A DNA stretch of 46,667 nt from CAYLNH01 sp964384625 (GTDB lineage Bacteria > Verrucomicrobiota > Lentisphaeria > JABSQK01). A program made the position numbers and the translations under genes. Below are positions 9,176-18,394 of the stretch, piece after piece. Under the pieces are notes generated by a model that saw nothing but the letters and a program-made list of their open reading frames with translations, was not told the origin of the DNA and ran no database searches. The DNA is taken from positions 1 through 46,667 of the forward strand of contig CAYLNH010000020.1 of the NCBI GenBank assembly GCA_964384625.1. Direction: 5' to 3'. Numbering within the stretch: position 1 is the first letter of the stretch; each line of letters starts with the position of its first letter.

Positions 9176-9877
9176 TCAGCCCAGGCGGCGGGCGAATTCG
9201 GTGAGAGCCGCGGTCAGGGCGCAGGAGACGTTAAGGGAGTTCACCTTGCCGACCATCGGGATGCTGACGAGGGACGTGGCGGCGTTGCGGATATTGAAGC
9301 GGATGCCTTCGCCTTCCGAACCGATAACCAGGGCGAAGCGGTCGGCGAGCTCGAGGTCGTAGATTGTGGCATCACCGCGGGCCTCCAGGGCGTAGACGGC
9401 AAACTCGCGGGCCTGCAGGAACTTCATTGCCTTGTTCAGATTGGCGATGTAGAGGTTGAGGTGGAAGATTGCGCCGGAGGAAGACTTGGCGGCCACCGGC
9501 GTGAGCCCGCTGGAGTTGCCCTCGTGGTAGACGATATGGCGAAAGCCGAAGACCTCGCAGGCGCGCAGGGCGGCGCCGAAGTTGTGTGGGTCGCGAATGC
9601 CGTCGAAGACCACCAGGCGGTCAACTGTTTCGGGCAGGTCGGTCAGTTGTCGGGCGAAGTCGTCGGGGTATTCGCCGGCGACGCCCTGGTGTACACTGCC
9701 GCGGCCGCAGAGCCGGGTCAGATCCGGATGTGCCTCGATCGGGATGCTCAGGTTTTCCGCCTGGCGCCGCAGGTGGTTGATCCGCTTGTTGTCCTTGCCG
9801 GTCTGGAGGTAGAGCTTGACCGGCCGGCAATCGGAACGGAGCGATTCGAAGATCGGGTTGATGCCGTGGATGAGCAT
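9176..9877 (-). CDS. rlmB: TrmH/RlmB-type SPOUT rRNA 2'-O-methyltransferase
   Basis: A 233-residue SpoU-family enzyme. The N-terminal part (1-75) resembles the RNA-binding L30e-like domain (IHGINPIFESL). The C-terminal knot carries the three family motifs: FDGIRDPHNFGAALR, VIGSEGEGI and IPMVGKVNSLNVSCA. RlmB methylates the 2'-OH of a guanosine in the 23S rRNA P-loop. The exact target here is inferred from the family. Its ATG follows the stop of the CorC-like gene with no gap (TGAATG), so it is co-translated as the last gene of the minus-strand block. Confidence 0.85.
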   Translation of the reverse strand: MLIHGINPIFESLRSDCRPVKLYLQTGKDNKRINHLRRQAENLSIPIEAHPDLTRLCGRGSVHQGVAGEYPDDFARQLTDLPETVDRLVVFDGIRDPHNFGAALRACEVFGFRHIVYHEGNSSGLTPVAAKSSSGAIFHLNLYIANLNKAMKFLQAREFAVYALEARGDATIYDLELADRFALVIGSEGEGIRFNIRNAATSLVSIPMVGKVNSLNVSCALTAALTEFARRLG

Positions 9878-11182
9878 TCAGTGATCCCGGCTCGCCGGCG
9901 CGGCAGCGCTTGTCTTGCGGATGATGAGTTCGCTCAGTTTGCGGTCGTCGGCGGCGAGGATTTCGATCTCGACATCTTCGAGGGTCACCTGTTCTCCGGC
10001 TTTCGGGATTCGACCGAGCTGACTCGTGATATAGCCGCCGATGGTGACGTGGTCTTCCTCTTCCGGCAGGTCGAGATCCATGGCGTCGTTGACGTCGTCG
10101 ATGGGGGTCCGTGCTTCGAGTTTGAGCGAGCCGTCGGTGGCGAGCTGCAGTGGTTTTTCCTCTTCGTCGTCTTCGTCGAATTCATCGGCGATTTCGCCGA
10201 CGATCTCCTCAAGGATGTCTTCCAGGCTGACCAGTCCGGCAGTGCCGCCGTATTCGTCGATGACCACCGCGATGTGGACTTTTTGCTGTTTGAACTCCTG
10301 CAGCAGATCATCGACGTTCTTGGTCTCCGGGATATAGGTGGCCCGGTGCATGATGTCCGCCAGCGGCTTTTTGCCGGTGTTCTGATCGTCAAGCAGGTTC
10401 TTGGAATAGATGATGCCGACGATGTCATCGATATGATCGCGATAGACGGGGATGCGGCTGTGGCCGGACTCGATGATGCGGTGTTTGATCTCCTCGATGG
10501 TGGCGGTTTCAGAGACGGCGTCAATATCGACGCGCGGCGTCATGATTTCCTTGACCAGGGTTTCATCGAGATCGAGGATGCCGCGGATCATCCTGCCGGT
10601 ACTTTTCTCAATGCCGTTGGATTCCTCGTCTTCATTGACGTGGTCGCCGTGTTCCAGGAGGGCTTCAATCTCGTCCTCGGTCGTGGGTTTCTCTTCTTCC
10701 TCGTCGCTGTTCATCAGTCTCTCGAGCTTATGTTCCATCAGCAACGCCGGATAGACAGCGAGGCCCGGAACGATGCGGAGCATCTTCAACAGTGGAATGG
10801 AGACTGTGAGCACAGGCCAGGCGTAAACGGCGAGCAGACTGCCGATGCCTTCGGTGACGAGAACGAAAACCGCCGCCGCCGCCAGCACTGCCAGTCCGAG
10901 TTTAGCCCAGTCTTGCGCCAGAACGGGCCACTGCCCGGACAGCATGCGGCCGGCGGCGGTGATCACGAAGGCGAGGTTCAGCAGGGCGAGCAGCCGCGAC
11001 AGCGTGACGAGCTCGTCGCGGGCGTCCATCCAGCCTTCGGCCCGTTCAATCAGGTCCTTCTGTTTCTGGGAATCCAGCCTGCCGATGCCGCCCCAACTGA
11101 GATCACGCAGGGCTTTCAGCGCGGCGCTCAGCCAGGCTCCGATCAGGAAGCAGGCCACAATCACTGCAATCTCAGTCGTCAT
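9878..11182 (-). CDS. CorC/TlyC-like protein with CNNM, CBS pair and CorC_HlyC domains
   Basis: A 434-residue membrane protein. Residues 1-145 hold three or four transmembrane segments of the DUF21/CNNM domain. An acidic linker (EEEEKP) is followed by a CBS pair with MTPRVDID and VVIDEYGGTAGLVSLEDILEE-type signatures. A C-terminal CorC_HlyC domain with GGYITSQLGRIP ends the protein. Relatives are linked to Mg2+/Co2+ efflux and ribosome or membrane stress. Adjacency to ybeY and a PgpH-like gene matches a common bacterial order. The ATG at 11182 overlaps the stop of a short upstream reading frame, and no clear Shine-Dalgarno is present. Confidence 0.85.
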   Translation of the reverse strand: MTTEIAVIVACFLIGAWLSAALKALRDLSWGGIGRLDSQKQKDLIERAEGWMDARDELVTLSRLLALLNLAFVITAAGRMLSGQWPVLAQDWAKLGLAVLAAAAVFVLVTEGIGSLLAVYAWPVLTVSIPLLKMLRIVPGLAVYPALLMEHKLERLMNSDEEEEKPTTEDEIEALLEHGDHVNEDEESNGIEKSTGRMIRGILDLDETLVKEIMTPRVDIDAVSETATIEEIKHRIIESGHSRIPVYRDHIDDIVGIIYSKNLLDDQNTGKKPLADIMHRATYIPETKNVDDLLQEFKQQKVHIAVVIDEYGGTAGLVSLEDILEEIVGEIADEFDEDDEEEKPLQLATDGSLKLEARTPIDDVNDAMDLDLPEEEDHVTIGGYITSQLGRIPKAGEQVTLEDVEIEILAADDRKLSELIIRKTSAAAPASRDH

Positions 11183-11319
11183 AAGGCGTGGGCGGCCACC
11201 TCCCGGCTGAGATCGCCGTTGGCGTGATTGGCAGGGGAACAATGGCAGGGCTTAGACCCGGGGTCCGGGTCAGGATCACTATCGGCATCCGCCGATGGGG
11301 ACACGTCCGATTCGCTCAT
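11179..11319 (-). CDS. Possible 46-residue coupling ORF between ybeY and the CorC-like gene
   Basis: This short frame starts 17 bases after the ybeY stop and ends in an ATGA overlap with the CorC-like start. It encodes Asp/Pro/Ser-rich sequence (SDPDPDPGSK) followed by a His/Cys patch. It has no recognisable fold and only a weak ribosome-binding site. It may act only to couple translation of the downstream gene, or may be non-coding. Low confidence. Confidence 0.2.
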   Translation of the reverse strand: MSESDVSPSADADSDPDPDPGSKPCHCSPANHANGDLSREVAAHAL

Positions 11320-11336
11320 TCGAGCTCTGTTGCACC

Positions 11337-11858
11337 TCAAGTTTCGTTTCCGGTTGAGCGCGGTGTGGCGACGGCGTCCAGGTCGAAGGCAGCCGCCAGC
11401 CGGCGGCACACACGCGTTTCCGCCTGGCGCATCGCGCGGGCGTCGGCCGCGGTCTGATCGTCCAGGCTGCAGAGATGTAATATACCATGGACAAGGTACA
11501 ATACGACTTCTTCGCCAACGCTTTCGAGAGTTGCGACGGCGGGGTCGCGCACCCGGTTCAGGGCGACCTCAGGGCAGATGAACAGCTCCGCCGCTGTCCG
11601 TTCGGCATCAAAGCCGGGATCGTCGGTGTAATCGAAGGTGATGACATCGGTTGGACCGCGATGCCCCAGGTACTGCTCGTTGATCTCCGTGATCGTTCCC
11701 GGCGGCACCAGGTGAACGGCGATGTCGTCGCCCGGCTGCAGCTGCCGGTCAAGCTCGCTGAGCTTGATCGCCTGCCGGGCGATCGTCGCCAGCAGTTTCT
11801 TCTGAATCCGGAGTTTCCGCTGCCGGTTGGTCACCGTCACGGTCAGGGGTTGCGTCAT
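11337..11858 (-). CDS. ybeY: YbeY-type endoribonuclease / rRNA maturation factor
   Basis: A 173-residue member of the UPF0054 family, the zinc-dependent ribonuclease for 16S rRNA 3' maturation and ribosome quality control. Family marks are the GPTDVITFDY stretch (68-77) and the metal motif HGILHLCSLDD (H124, H128, D134). The third ligand, usually His, is Asp here. Its only reasonable start (11858) lies inside the preceding gene, giving a 110-base out-of-frame overlap. Position between a PgpH-like gene and a CorC-like gene matches the usual neighbourhood. Confidence 0.9.
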   Translation of the reverse strand: MTQPLTVTVTNRQRKLRIQKKLLATIARQAIKLSELDRQLQPGDDIAVHLVPPGTITEINEQYLGHRGPTDVITFDYTDDPGFDAERTAAELFICPEVALNRVRDPAVATLESVGEEVVLYLVHGILHLCSLDDQTAADARAMRQAETRVCRRLAAAFDLDAVATPRSTGNET

Positions 11859-14346
11859 TCGGGTGGGTCTCGTTTTCGCCGCGGTCGTTGTCGGCGTTCA
11901 GTTCTTCAAGATCAACGGGGTGCATGGCCCGCGTTTCCGCGTTTGTCTTGATCGCCCGGGTCTGAGGATCGCTCTTGCTGCCGAGGACGTCGTCGCGGGG
12001 GACTTCCCTGGTTTTCTCGCCGTGTTCGCGGACCTGGCTGTCCTCTTCCTTGGGATAGGCAATGCGGCTGTGCAGCATAACGCGCAGGGTCTTCTTGATC
12101 GTCTCGCGGACCGTGTGCAGTTGCGCCATGGTGAGTTCGCTGTTGTCCAGCTGGCCGTCGCGCAGCTTGCTGTTGAAGATATCGTCGACCATGCTGTCGA
12201 TCTTCTGGGGGGTCGGTTTCTCGAGCGAACGCGAGGCGGCTTCACAGGGATCCGCCAGACAGATAATGGTGGCTTCGGCACTGCGCGGCCGGGGCCCGGG
12301 ATAGCGGTACTCGGATTCGCCGCCGCCGGCTTCCAACTGGTTTTCCGTCTTCGCCCGGTGATAAAAGAAGTAGACCAGACTGGTGCCGTGATGGGTGGCG
12401 ATGGCTTCCCGCAGCGGCGGCTTCAGTTTGTAGCGGGCCGCCAGGGCCAAGCCCTCCTTGACGTGATTGAGAATAATCAACGAGCTCATTTTTGGACTCA
12501 GGTCCTCGTGCATATTCTCGTCAAAGCTGTTCTCGGTGAAGTAGTCCGGGTTGGAGAGCTTGCCGATATCGTGGAAATACGAGGCGACGCGGGTCAGCAG
12601 GGTGTTCGCGCCGATGGCTTCGGCGGCGTGTTCGGCCAGCGTCGCGACCATCATCGTATGCGTGTAGGTGCCGGGCGCCTCGAGACTCAGCCGCTTGAGC
12701 AGCGGGTGGTTCAGATCGCTCAGTTCCAGCAGACTGATATTCGTCGTCAGGCTGAAAAAGAACTCCAGGAACGGGAGCAGGATGTTGGCTGCAATGACCG
12801 CGGCAAAGCACCCCAGAAAGGCAATCGCGCAGACAATCAGGTAGTCCCGCCAGTTTTCGACCGGATGCGTGCGGCGAAAGAGGTAGAGCATCTCGACCAG
12901 GATGATCATGATCGGCGTATACGCCACCGCGCGGAAGGTCTGCAGCCGGGTTCGCGCCGACCGTACCGAGAGAGCCGCGACGACGGACGCCGTGGTGCCG
13001 AGGACGAAGATATTCACGGCGTCGCCGCCCTGATTGATGGCGTCGCCGCCCTGCTGCAGCGCCGCGAGCAGGGCCAGTACCATGCCGCTGCAGATGCCGA
13101 CCCGCGGGCCGAGCAGGAGACTCAGCAGGATGGCCGCAAAGGCGAGGGGCAGGGCGGGGTAGAGGAACAACGGCGACTGGTTCAGCCCGTTGAGCACCAG
13201 TTGCGCCACGCCCCAGGTCATCAGAATGTTGATGGCCATGACCAGCGCGATCAGCAGCAGGTTGGCTTTCTTGCGGCAGACGCTCGACAATACCGTGCCG
13301 AAGAAAAACGCCCCGACCAGCGTGATCAGCAGGCTCCAGCCGCAGAGCTGGCCGATACTGCTCAGGTACTCGCCGCCGGACCGACTTTCTTTCAACTGCG
13401 CGTCGTGGGCCTCCAGCATGACCATGTCCTGGTCGACCATTTTGTGCCCTTTCTTGAGCATCAGCGAGTCCCGCTCGAACGTGCGTTTGATCGGTTGGAT
13501 GTTCTCGCGGGCCGCCTGTTTGGCGGCATCGGTCAGGTCGCTGCTGTAGGCCAGGTTCGGAGCGATCAACCGGGCCAGAATCTTGTCCGCGGCGGTGACG
13601 TGCATGGCCGTCAGTTCAATCTGGAAATGGCGGCAGAAGTCGGCCATGATGCGGCGCGCCGCCTTCTGCGGCGTCAGCAGTTCGTCAAACTGCGCTTCGC
13701 GGTAGAGTTTTTCGTCGAAGGAGAAGCGGATATTGCTGGAGCTGACCGGCGACGCCGTGTCGGCGACGACCCCCAGTTCGGTGACGTCTTCGAGCCGCTG
13801 GAGAAAGACCTTGCGGCGGTCGTTGCCGTCCAGCAGGAGCCGGAGGAAGTTGGCCATCTCGCGCTCGAGGGGCCGTCCGAAACGCTGGCGGAAGGCGGCG
13901 GTTGCGGGGCTTTCTTTGGCTTCGGGGTTGTTGGCGTCGGTCCAGTTGTCGACGTAGTTGAGCAGGATACGGACGTTGTTCCGGGACTGGTCGACGGCAG
14001 TCTGGTCGAAGCGGTAGATATCCTGGACCTTGATGGCGGCGAGGTTGCGGGCCTTCTCGGTGGCGCTGAGGTCGACGTAGGTGAAGTCGACCTGGGCGTA
14101 GACGTCGTGGGGCACGGGCCAGCCGGGGACCAGTTCCAGCGACCAGGTGGGCTGATAGAGGATGGTGAAGCAGTTGGCGCCCCAGACCATCAGAATTGCG
14201 ATCGCCGCCACCAGGCTCGTGCCCCTGGAGCGTTTCGGCTTCATGCCCGGCTTGTCAGTCGCCTGCTTCTGGCGGCGGCGGGCGGGGCCGCGACGTTCCA
14301 GTTCGCGGCTTTTACGACGGAATTTCAGCCAGTTCAGTAAGCCCAT
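11749..14346 (-). CDS. PgpH-like 7TM HD-domain cyclic dinucleotide phosphodiesterase
   Basis: An 865-residue membrane protein. A basic N-terminus and one transmembrane helix (43-62) lead into a long extracytoplasmic 7TMR-HD domain (70-330). About seven transmembrane helices follow (335-535). The cytoplasmic HD domain has APGTYTHTMM (H563) and SYFHDIGKLSNPDYF (H592, D593), close to PgpH proteins that hydrolyse c-di-AMP. The tail after about residue 740 is acidic, low complexity, and overlaps ybeY by 110 bases. TAGGAGG stands just before the ATG. A near-tandem GGDAIN/GGDAVN repeat lies in one membrane loop. c-di-AMP specificity is inferred from the family. Confidence 0.85.
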   Translation of the reverse strand: MGLLNWLKFRRKSRELERRGPARRRQKQATDKPGMKPKRSRGTSLVAAIAILMVWGANCFTILYQPTWSLELVPGWPVPHDVYAQVDFTYVDLSATEKARNLAAIKVQDIYRFDQTAVDQSRNNVRILLNYVDNWTDANNPEAKESPATAAFRQRFGRPLEREMANFLRLLLDGNDRRKVFLQRLEDVTELGVVADTASPVSSSNIRFSFDEKLYREAQFDELLTPQKAARRIMADFCRHFQIELTAMHVTAADKILARLIAPNLAYSSDLTDAAKQAARENIQPIKRTFERDSLMLKKGHKMVDQDMVMLEAHDAQLKESRSGGEYLSSIGQLCGWSLLITLVGAFFFGTVLSSVCRKKANLLLIALVMAINILMTWGVAQLVLNGLNQSPLFLYPALPLAFAAILLSLLLGPRVGICSGMVLALLAALQQGGDAINQGGDAVNIFVLGTTASVVAALSVRSARTRLQTFRAVAYTPIMIILVEMLYLFRRTHPVENWRDYLIVCAIAFLGCFAAVIAANILLPFLEFFFSLTTNISLLELSDLNHPLLKRLSLEAPGTYTHTMMVATLAEHAAEAIGANTLLTRVASYFHDIGKLSNPDYFTENSFDENMHEDLSPKMSSLIILNHVKEGLALAARYKLKPPLREAIATHHGTSLVYFFYHRAKTENQLEAGGGESEYRYPGPRPRSAEATIICLADPCEAASRSLEKPTPQKIDSMVDDIFNSKLRDGQLDNSELTMAQLHTVRETIKKTLRVMLHSRIAYPKEEDSQVREHGEKTREVPRDDVLGSKSDPQTRAIKTNAETRAMHPVDLEELNADNDRGENETHPNDATPDRDGDQPAAETPDSEETAGDDRPAGDQAQRA

Positions 14347-14386
14347 AGGACCTCCTACCCGTGCAGCCGAGGCTGCCCCACATTCG

Positions 14387-14839
14387 TCAGGGGAGCCGGA
14401 TCTGGATCCCGGGTGACAACACGTCGGGATCGCGAATCAGATCGCGGTTGGCCTGGAAGATTCGTTGGGCTGCGTCTTCCCAATCGTCCCCGTAGAATTT
14501 GCGGGCGATCTTGGACAGCGAGTCGCCTTTCCGGACGCGGTAGAGCCGGGCGCGGCCGCGGACCCGGGATTCCGGGACCACGACATAGGACTCGCGGTCG
14601 GCCGGAGCACTGCCGCGGCGGTCGTCCTCGACGGTCGCCGCCGGGAGCCCGGCCCGACTCGGGGCGATGCGGGCGGCGTCGCCGGTGCTCTCGCCTGCGT
14701 CAATTGTCATATTCGGTCCTTCGATGTCGACGTCGCGGGTGACGCGGCGGTATACTTGCGGAGAGCCGCAGCCGCAAAGCAGAGAGAACAAAAACAGGGC
14801 GGCGATGACCGTTGCGCGGCATGCCCGTCGACGTTTCAT
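14387..14839 (-). CDS. LysM-domain lipoprotein
   Basis: A predicted 150-residue lipoprotein. The start at 14839 gives a very basic N-terminus, a hydrophobic core and cysteine C24 in LLCGCG. A Pro/Arg/Asp-rich linker leads to one C-terminal LysM domain (about 103-150): YRVRKGDSLSKIARKFYGD, then a PGIQIRLP ending. LysM binds N-acetylglucosamine in peptidoglycan, so this protein probably tethers the outer membrane to the wall. It starts two bases after the fabF stop, so it is in the same operon. Upstream in-frame starts would remove the signal peptide. Confidence 0.8.
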   Translation of the reverse strand: MKRRRACRATVIAALFLFSLLCGCGSPQVYRRVTRDVDIEGPNMTIDAGESTGDAARIAPSRAGLPAATVEDDRRGSAPADRESYVVVPESRVRGRARLYRVRKGDSLSKIARKFYGDDWEDAAQRIFQANRDLIRDPDVLSPGIQIRLP

Positions 14840-14841
14840 GG

Positions 14842-16089
<1,248 letters not shown>

Positions 16090-16177
16090 GGTCTAAACGT
16101 CCTCAAATAGGCAGGTTAAAGCGTTCTGCTGGGTGGAATAAACACCAGCGTCAGCAGCCCGAAGCCGAGCTGTAGAG

Positions 16178-16426
16178 TTATTCGCTGTCGCCGGCGTTGT
16201 TCTTGGTGATGTACTTCGTGACGTCCCCGACCGTCTGCAGTTGATCGACGTCCTCCTCGGGGATCTCAGCCCCGAATTCCTCCTCAAGGGCCATCACCAG
16301 CTCGACCTGGTCAAGCGAGTCTGCGCCGAGATCTTCGACAAACTTGGCTTCCGGCTTGACCTGGTCGGCGCTCACACCAAGCTGCTCGACGATGATCTCT
16401 TTTACGCGCTCCTCAATACTTGCCAT
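16178..16426 (-). CDS. acpP: Acyl carrier protein
   Basis: An 82-residue acidic carrier protein. S37 in GADSLDQVELVM is the 4'-phosphopantetheine attachment site. It carries growing acyl chains between the Fab enzymes and to PlsX. AGGAGG lies eight bases before the ATG, a strong ribosome-binding site fitting a highly expressed protein. A consensus-like promoter and a structured leader lie just upstream, so acpP can be transcribed apart from the rest of the cluster. Confidence 0.97.
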   Translation of the reverse strand: MASIEERVKEIIVEQLGVSADQVKPEAKFVEDLGADSLDQVELVMALEEEFGAEIPEEDVDQLQTVGDVTKYITKNNAGDSE

Positions 16427-16461
16427 CAGGGATACCTCCTAATTGTCCTTATTTCTCCTTG

Positions 16462-16494
16462 GCCCGCCAGCCGCCACCGTGCGGCTCCGCGGGC
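16462..16494 (-). promoter_or_regulatory. Structured 5' leader hairpin of acpP mRNA
   Basis: The outer stem GCCCGC/GCGGGC and the inner stem AGCCGC/GCGGCT are separated by small bulges and close on a six-base loop. It sits between the predicted acpP promoter and start codon, within a leader of about 100 bases. It could stabilise or regulate the message. No poly-U follows, so it is not an obvious terminator. Confidence 0.4.
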
Positions 16495-16538
16495 GTCATT
16501 GGCGCTCAACCGCAGGTGCGGTCGTGACTAAGCCGATA

Positions 16539-16566
16539 ATAGTAACCAGTGTTCTTCGAATGTCAA
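16539..16566 (-). promoter_or_regulatory. Strong sigma70-type promoter for acpP-fabF
   Basis: The minus strand has a perfect -35 hexamer TTGACA (16566-16561) and TACTAT (16544-16539), 16 bases apart. A TATTAT lies three bases further. The predicted start is about 105 bases before the acpP ATG. A GC-rich hairpin at 16584-16603 between fabG and this promoter may partly end upstream transcription. Confidence 0.6.
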
Positions 16567-16617
16567 CGGCATTTTTTCCGCATCCCCCGCCAATTCGGCG
16601 AGGGTTGGAAATTCGCC

Positions 16618-17358
16618 TCACATGACCAGACCGCCGTCGATATTCAGGACCTGCCCCGTGACGAAGTCGGAGTCGGGGCCGGCCAGGAAGGCCACCACCC
16701 GGGCGACGTCTTCCGGGGTGCCCGCGCGCTGCAGCGGCGTATTCTGCAGGAAGTACTCCTTCTGCTCGTCCGACAGGTGCTCGGTCATCTCCGTCTGAAT
16801 ATAGCCCGGAGCGATCGCGTTGACATTCACATTGCGGGCGGAAAACTCTTTGGCCGTCGACTTCGTCAGCCCGATCACACCCGCCTTCGAGGCGGCGTAG
16901 TTGGCTTGACCCGGGTTGCCCATGACGCCGACGACGCTGGCAACGTTGACGATCTTGCCGCAGCGGTTTTTGGCCATCGGGCGGAAGACGGCCTTGGTGC
17001 AGTTGAAGGTGCCCTTCAGATTGACCGCGATCACCGCGTCCCAGTCTTCCTCCTTCATCCGCATGACCAGGCCGTCCTTGGTGATGCCGGCGTTGTTTAC
17101 CAGAATGTTGATCGTGCCGAAATCCGCCACGACCGCCTTGACCATGGCGTCCACCTCGTCGTAGTTCACCACGTTGCAGGCGTAGGCCTTGGCTTTGAGC
17201 CCGGCCGCGACGAATTCCTTTGCTGTCGCTGCCGCCGCGTCCGCGATCAAGTCGACGACGGCCACTGCCGCCCCCTCCCCGGCCAACTGGCGGGCAATCT
17301 CCTTGCCGATCCCCCGGGCGCTGCCGGTGACGATCGCGACTTTGTCCTTCAATTTCAT
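16618..17358 (-). CDS. fabG: 3-oxoacyl-ACP reductase
   Basis: A 246-residue short-chain dehydrogenase that reduces 3-oxoacyl-ACP with NADPH. It has the cofactor motif TGSARGIG (11-18), NNAG (88-91), catalytic N113, S141, Y154 and K158 in YAASKAG, and the typical GYIQTEMTE and TGQVLNIDGGLVM endings. AAGGAGG lies a few bases before the ATG. It lies between fabH and acpP. A fabD gene is often found at this point and is absent here. Confidence 0.95.
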   Translation of the reverse strand: MKLKDKVAIVTGSARGIGKEIARQLAGEGAAVAVVDLIADAAAATAKEFVAAGLKAKAYACNVVNYDEVDAMVKAVVADFGTINILVNNAGITKDGLVMRMKEEDWDAVIAVNLKGTFNCTKAVFRPMAKNRCGKIVNVASVVGVMGNPGQANYAASKAGVIGLTKSTAKEFSARNVNVNAIAPGYIQTEMTEHLSDEQKEYFLQNTPLQRAGTPEDVARVVAFLAGPDSDFVTGQVLNIDGGLVM

Positions 17359-17391
17359 ACTCTGGCCTCCTTGTTGAGCCCTGCTCTGTGG

Positions 17392-18384
17392 TTACTTCCA
17401 GTGAATGACATTGGCCCCCCACGTCAGCCCGCCGCCGAACGCCACCATGACGACGTAATCGCCCGCGGCGATGCGGCCGCCGCGAACCAGTTCGTCCAGC
17501 GCCACCGGAATCGTGGCCGCGGAGCTGTTGCCGATGCGGTCGACGTTGACGCAGACGCGCTCCGGCGGGAGCTTCAGGCGCTTGGCCACACTGTTAATGA
17601 TCCGGATGTTCGCCTGGTGGGGGATCAGCCAGCGGACCTCGTCGATTGCCACCCCGGTCTGTTTCAGGATGTCCCGGGCCGCGCCCACCATCGTGGTTAC
17701 GGCCAGGCGGAAGATCTCCGGCCCGGCCATGTGCAGATAGTGGTCGCCGCGCGCCAGGACCTCCGCCGTCAGCGGCATTGCCGAGCCGCCGCCCGGGACG
17801 TGCAGCAGGTCCGTGTGCCGGCCGTCACTGCCCAGTTGTGCGCCGAGATAGAAACAGTCTTCGACCGGACAGCGCTCCAGCAGCACCGCGCCGGCGCCGT
17901 CGCCGAACAGCACACAGGTGGAACGGTCCTGCCAGTCAAGCATGCTCGACATCTTCTCAGCGCCGATGATCAGGGCGTTGCGGTACGGCCCCTGCTTCAA
18001 CATCGCCGCGCCGACGTCCAGGATATAGACAAACCCTGAACAGGCGGCCTCCAGCGAGAAACAGACGGCGTTCCAGGCGCCGAGCTCCTTCTGGACGAAG
18101 CAGGCGGTGTTCGGGAACGGGCGATCCGGGGTGATGGTGGCGACAATGATCAGGTCGACGGCGGCGGCTTCGACTCCGGCCGCCGCCAGTGCCTCGGCTC
18201 CCGCGGCGGCGGCCAGCGCCGAGGTCGGCTCGTCGTCCGCCGCGATCCGCCGTTCGCGGATGCCGGTGCGCGTCCGGATCCATTCATCGGACGTGTCGAC
18301 CATCTCGGTCAGATCGTCGTTCGTCAGAACGCGTTCCGGCAGGTAGGATCCGGTTCCTGCTATGCGTACGCCAAAGTCTGCCAT
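17392..18384 (-). CDS. fabH: 3-oxoacyl-ACP synthase III (KAS III)
   Basis: A 330-residue condensing enzyme that starts fatty-acid synthesis from acetyl-CoA and malonyl-ACP. The triad is C115 in LEAACSGF, H256 in IPHQANIRI and N286 in GNSSAATIP. Length and ending (GGGLTWGANVIHW) match the family. The gene starts 10 bases after the plsX stop, with no strong Shine-Dalgarno, and is followed by fabG after 33 bases. All lie in one transcription unit. Confidence 0.95.
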   Translation of the reverse strand: MADFGVRIAGTGSYLPERVLTNDDLTEMVDTSDEWIRTRTGIRERRIAADDEPTSALAAAAGAEALAAAGVEAAAVDLIIVATITPDRPFPNTACFVQKELGAWNAVCFSLEAACSGFVYILDVGAAMLKQGPYRNALIIGAEKMSSMLDWQDRSTCVLFGDGAGAVLLERCPVEDCFYLGAQLGSDGRHTDLLHVPGGGSAMPLTAEVLARGDHYLHMAGPEIFRLAVTTMVGAARDILKQTGVAIDEVRWLIPHQANIRIINSVAKRLKLPPERVCVNVDRIGNSSAATIPVALDELVRGGRIAAGDYVVMVAFGGGLTWGANVIHWK

Positions 18385-18394
18385 TCGTGTGGGT

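Noticed and set aside
9461..11227. 588-residue plus-strand frame opposite rlmB and the CorC-like gene
   Set aside because: Its composition and lack of motifs mark it as the antisense shadow of two well-supported genes.
11827..14340. 837-residue plus-strand frame opposite the HD phosphodiesterase
   Set aside because: It is the antisense of a gene with full HD and membrane signatures, and no start signal is seen.
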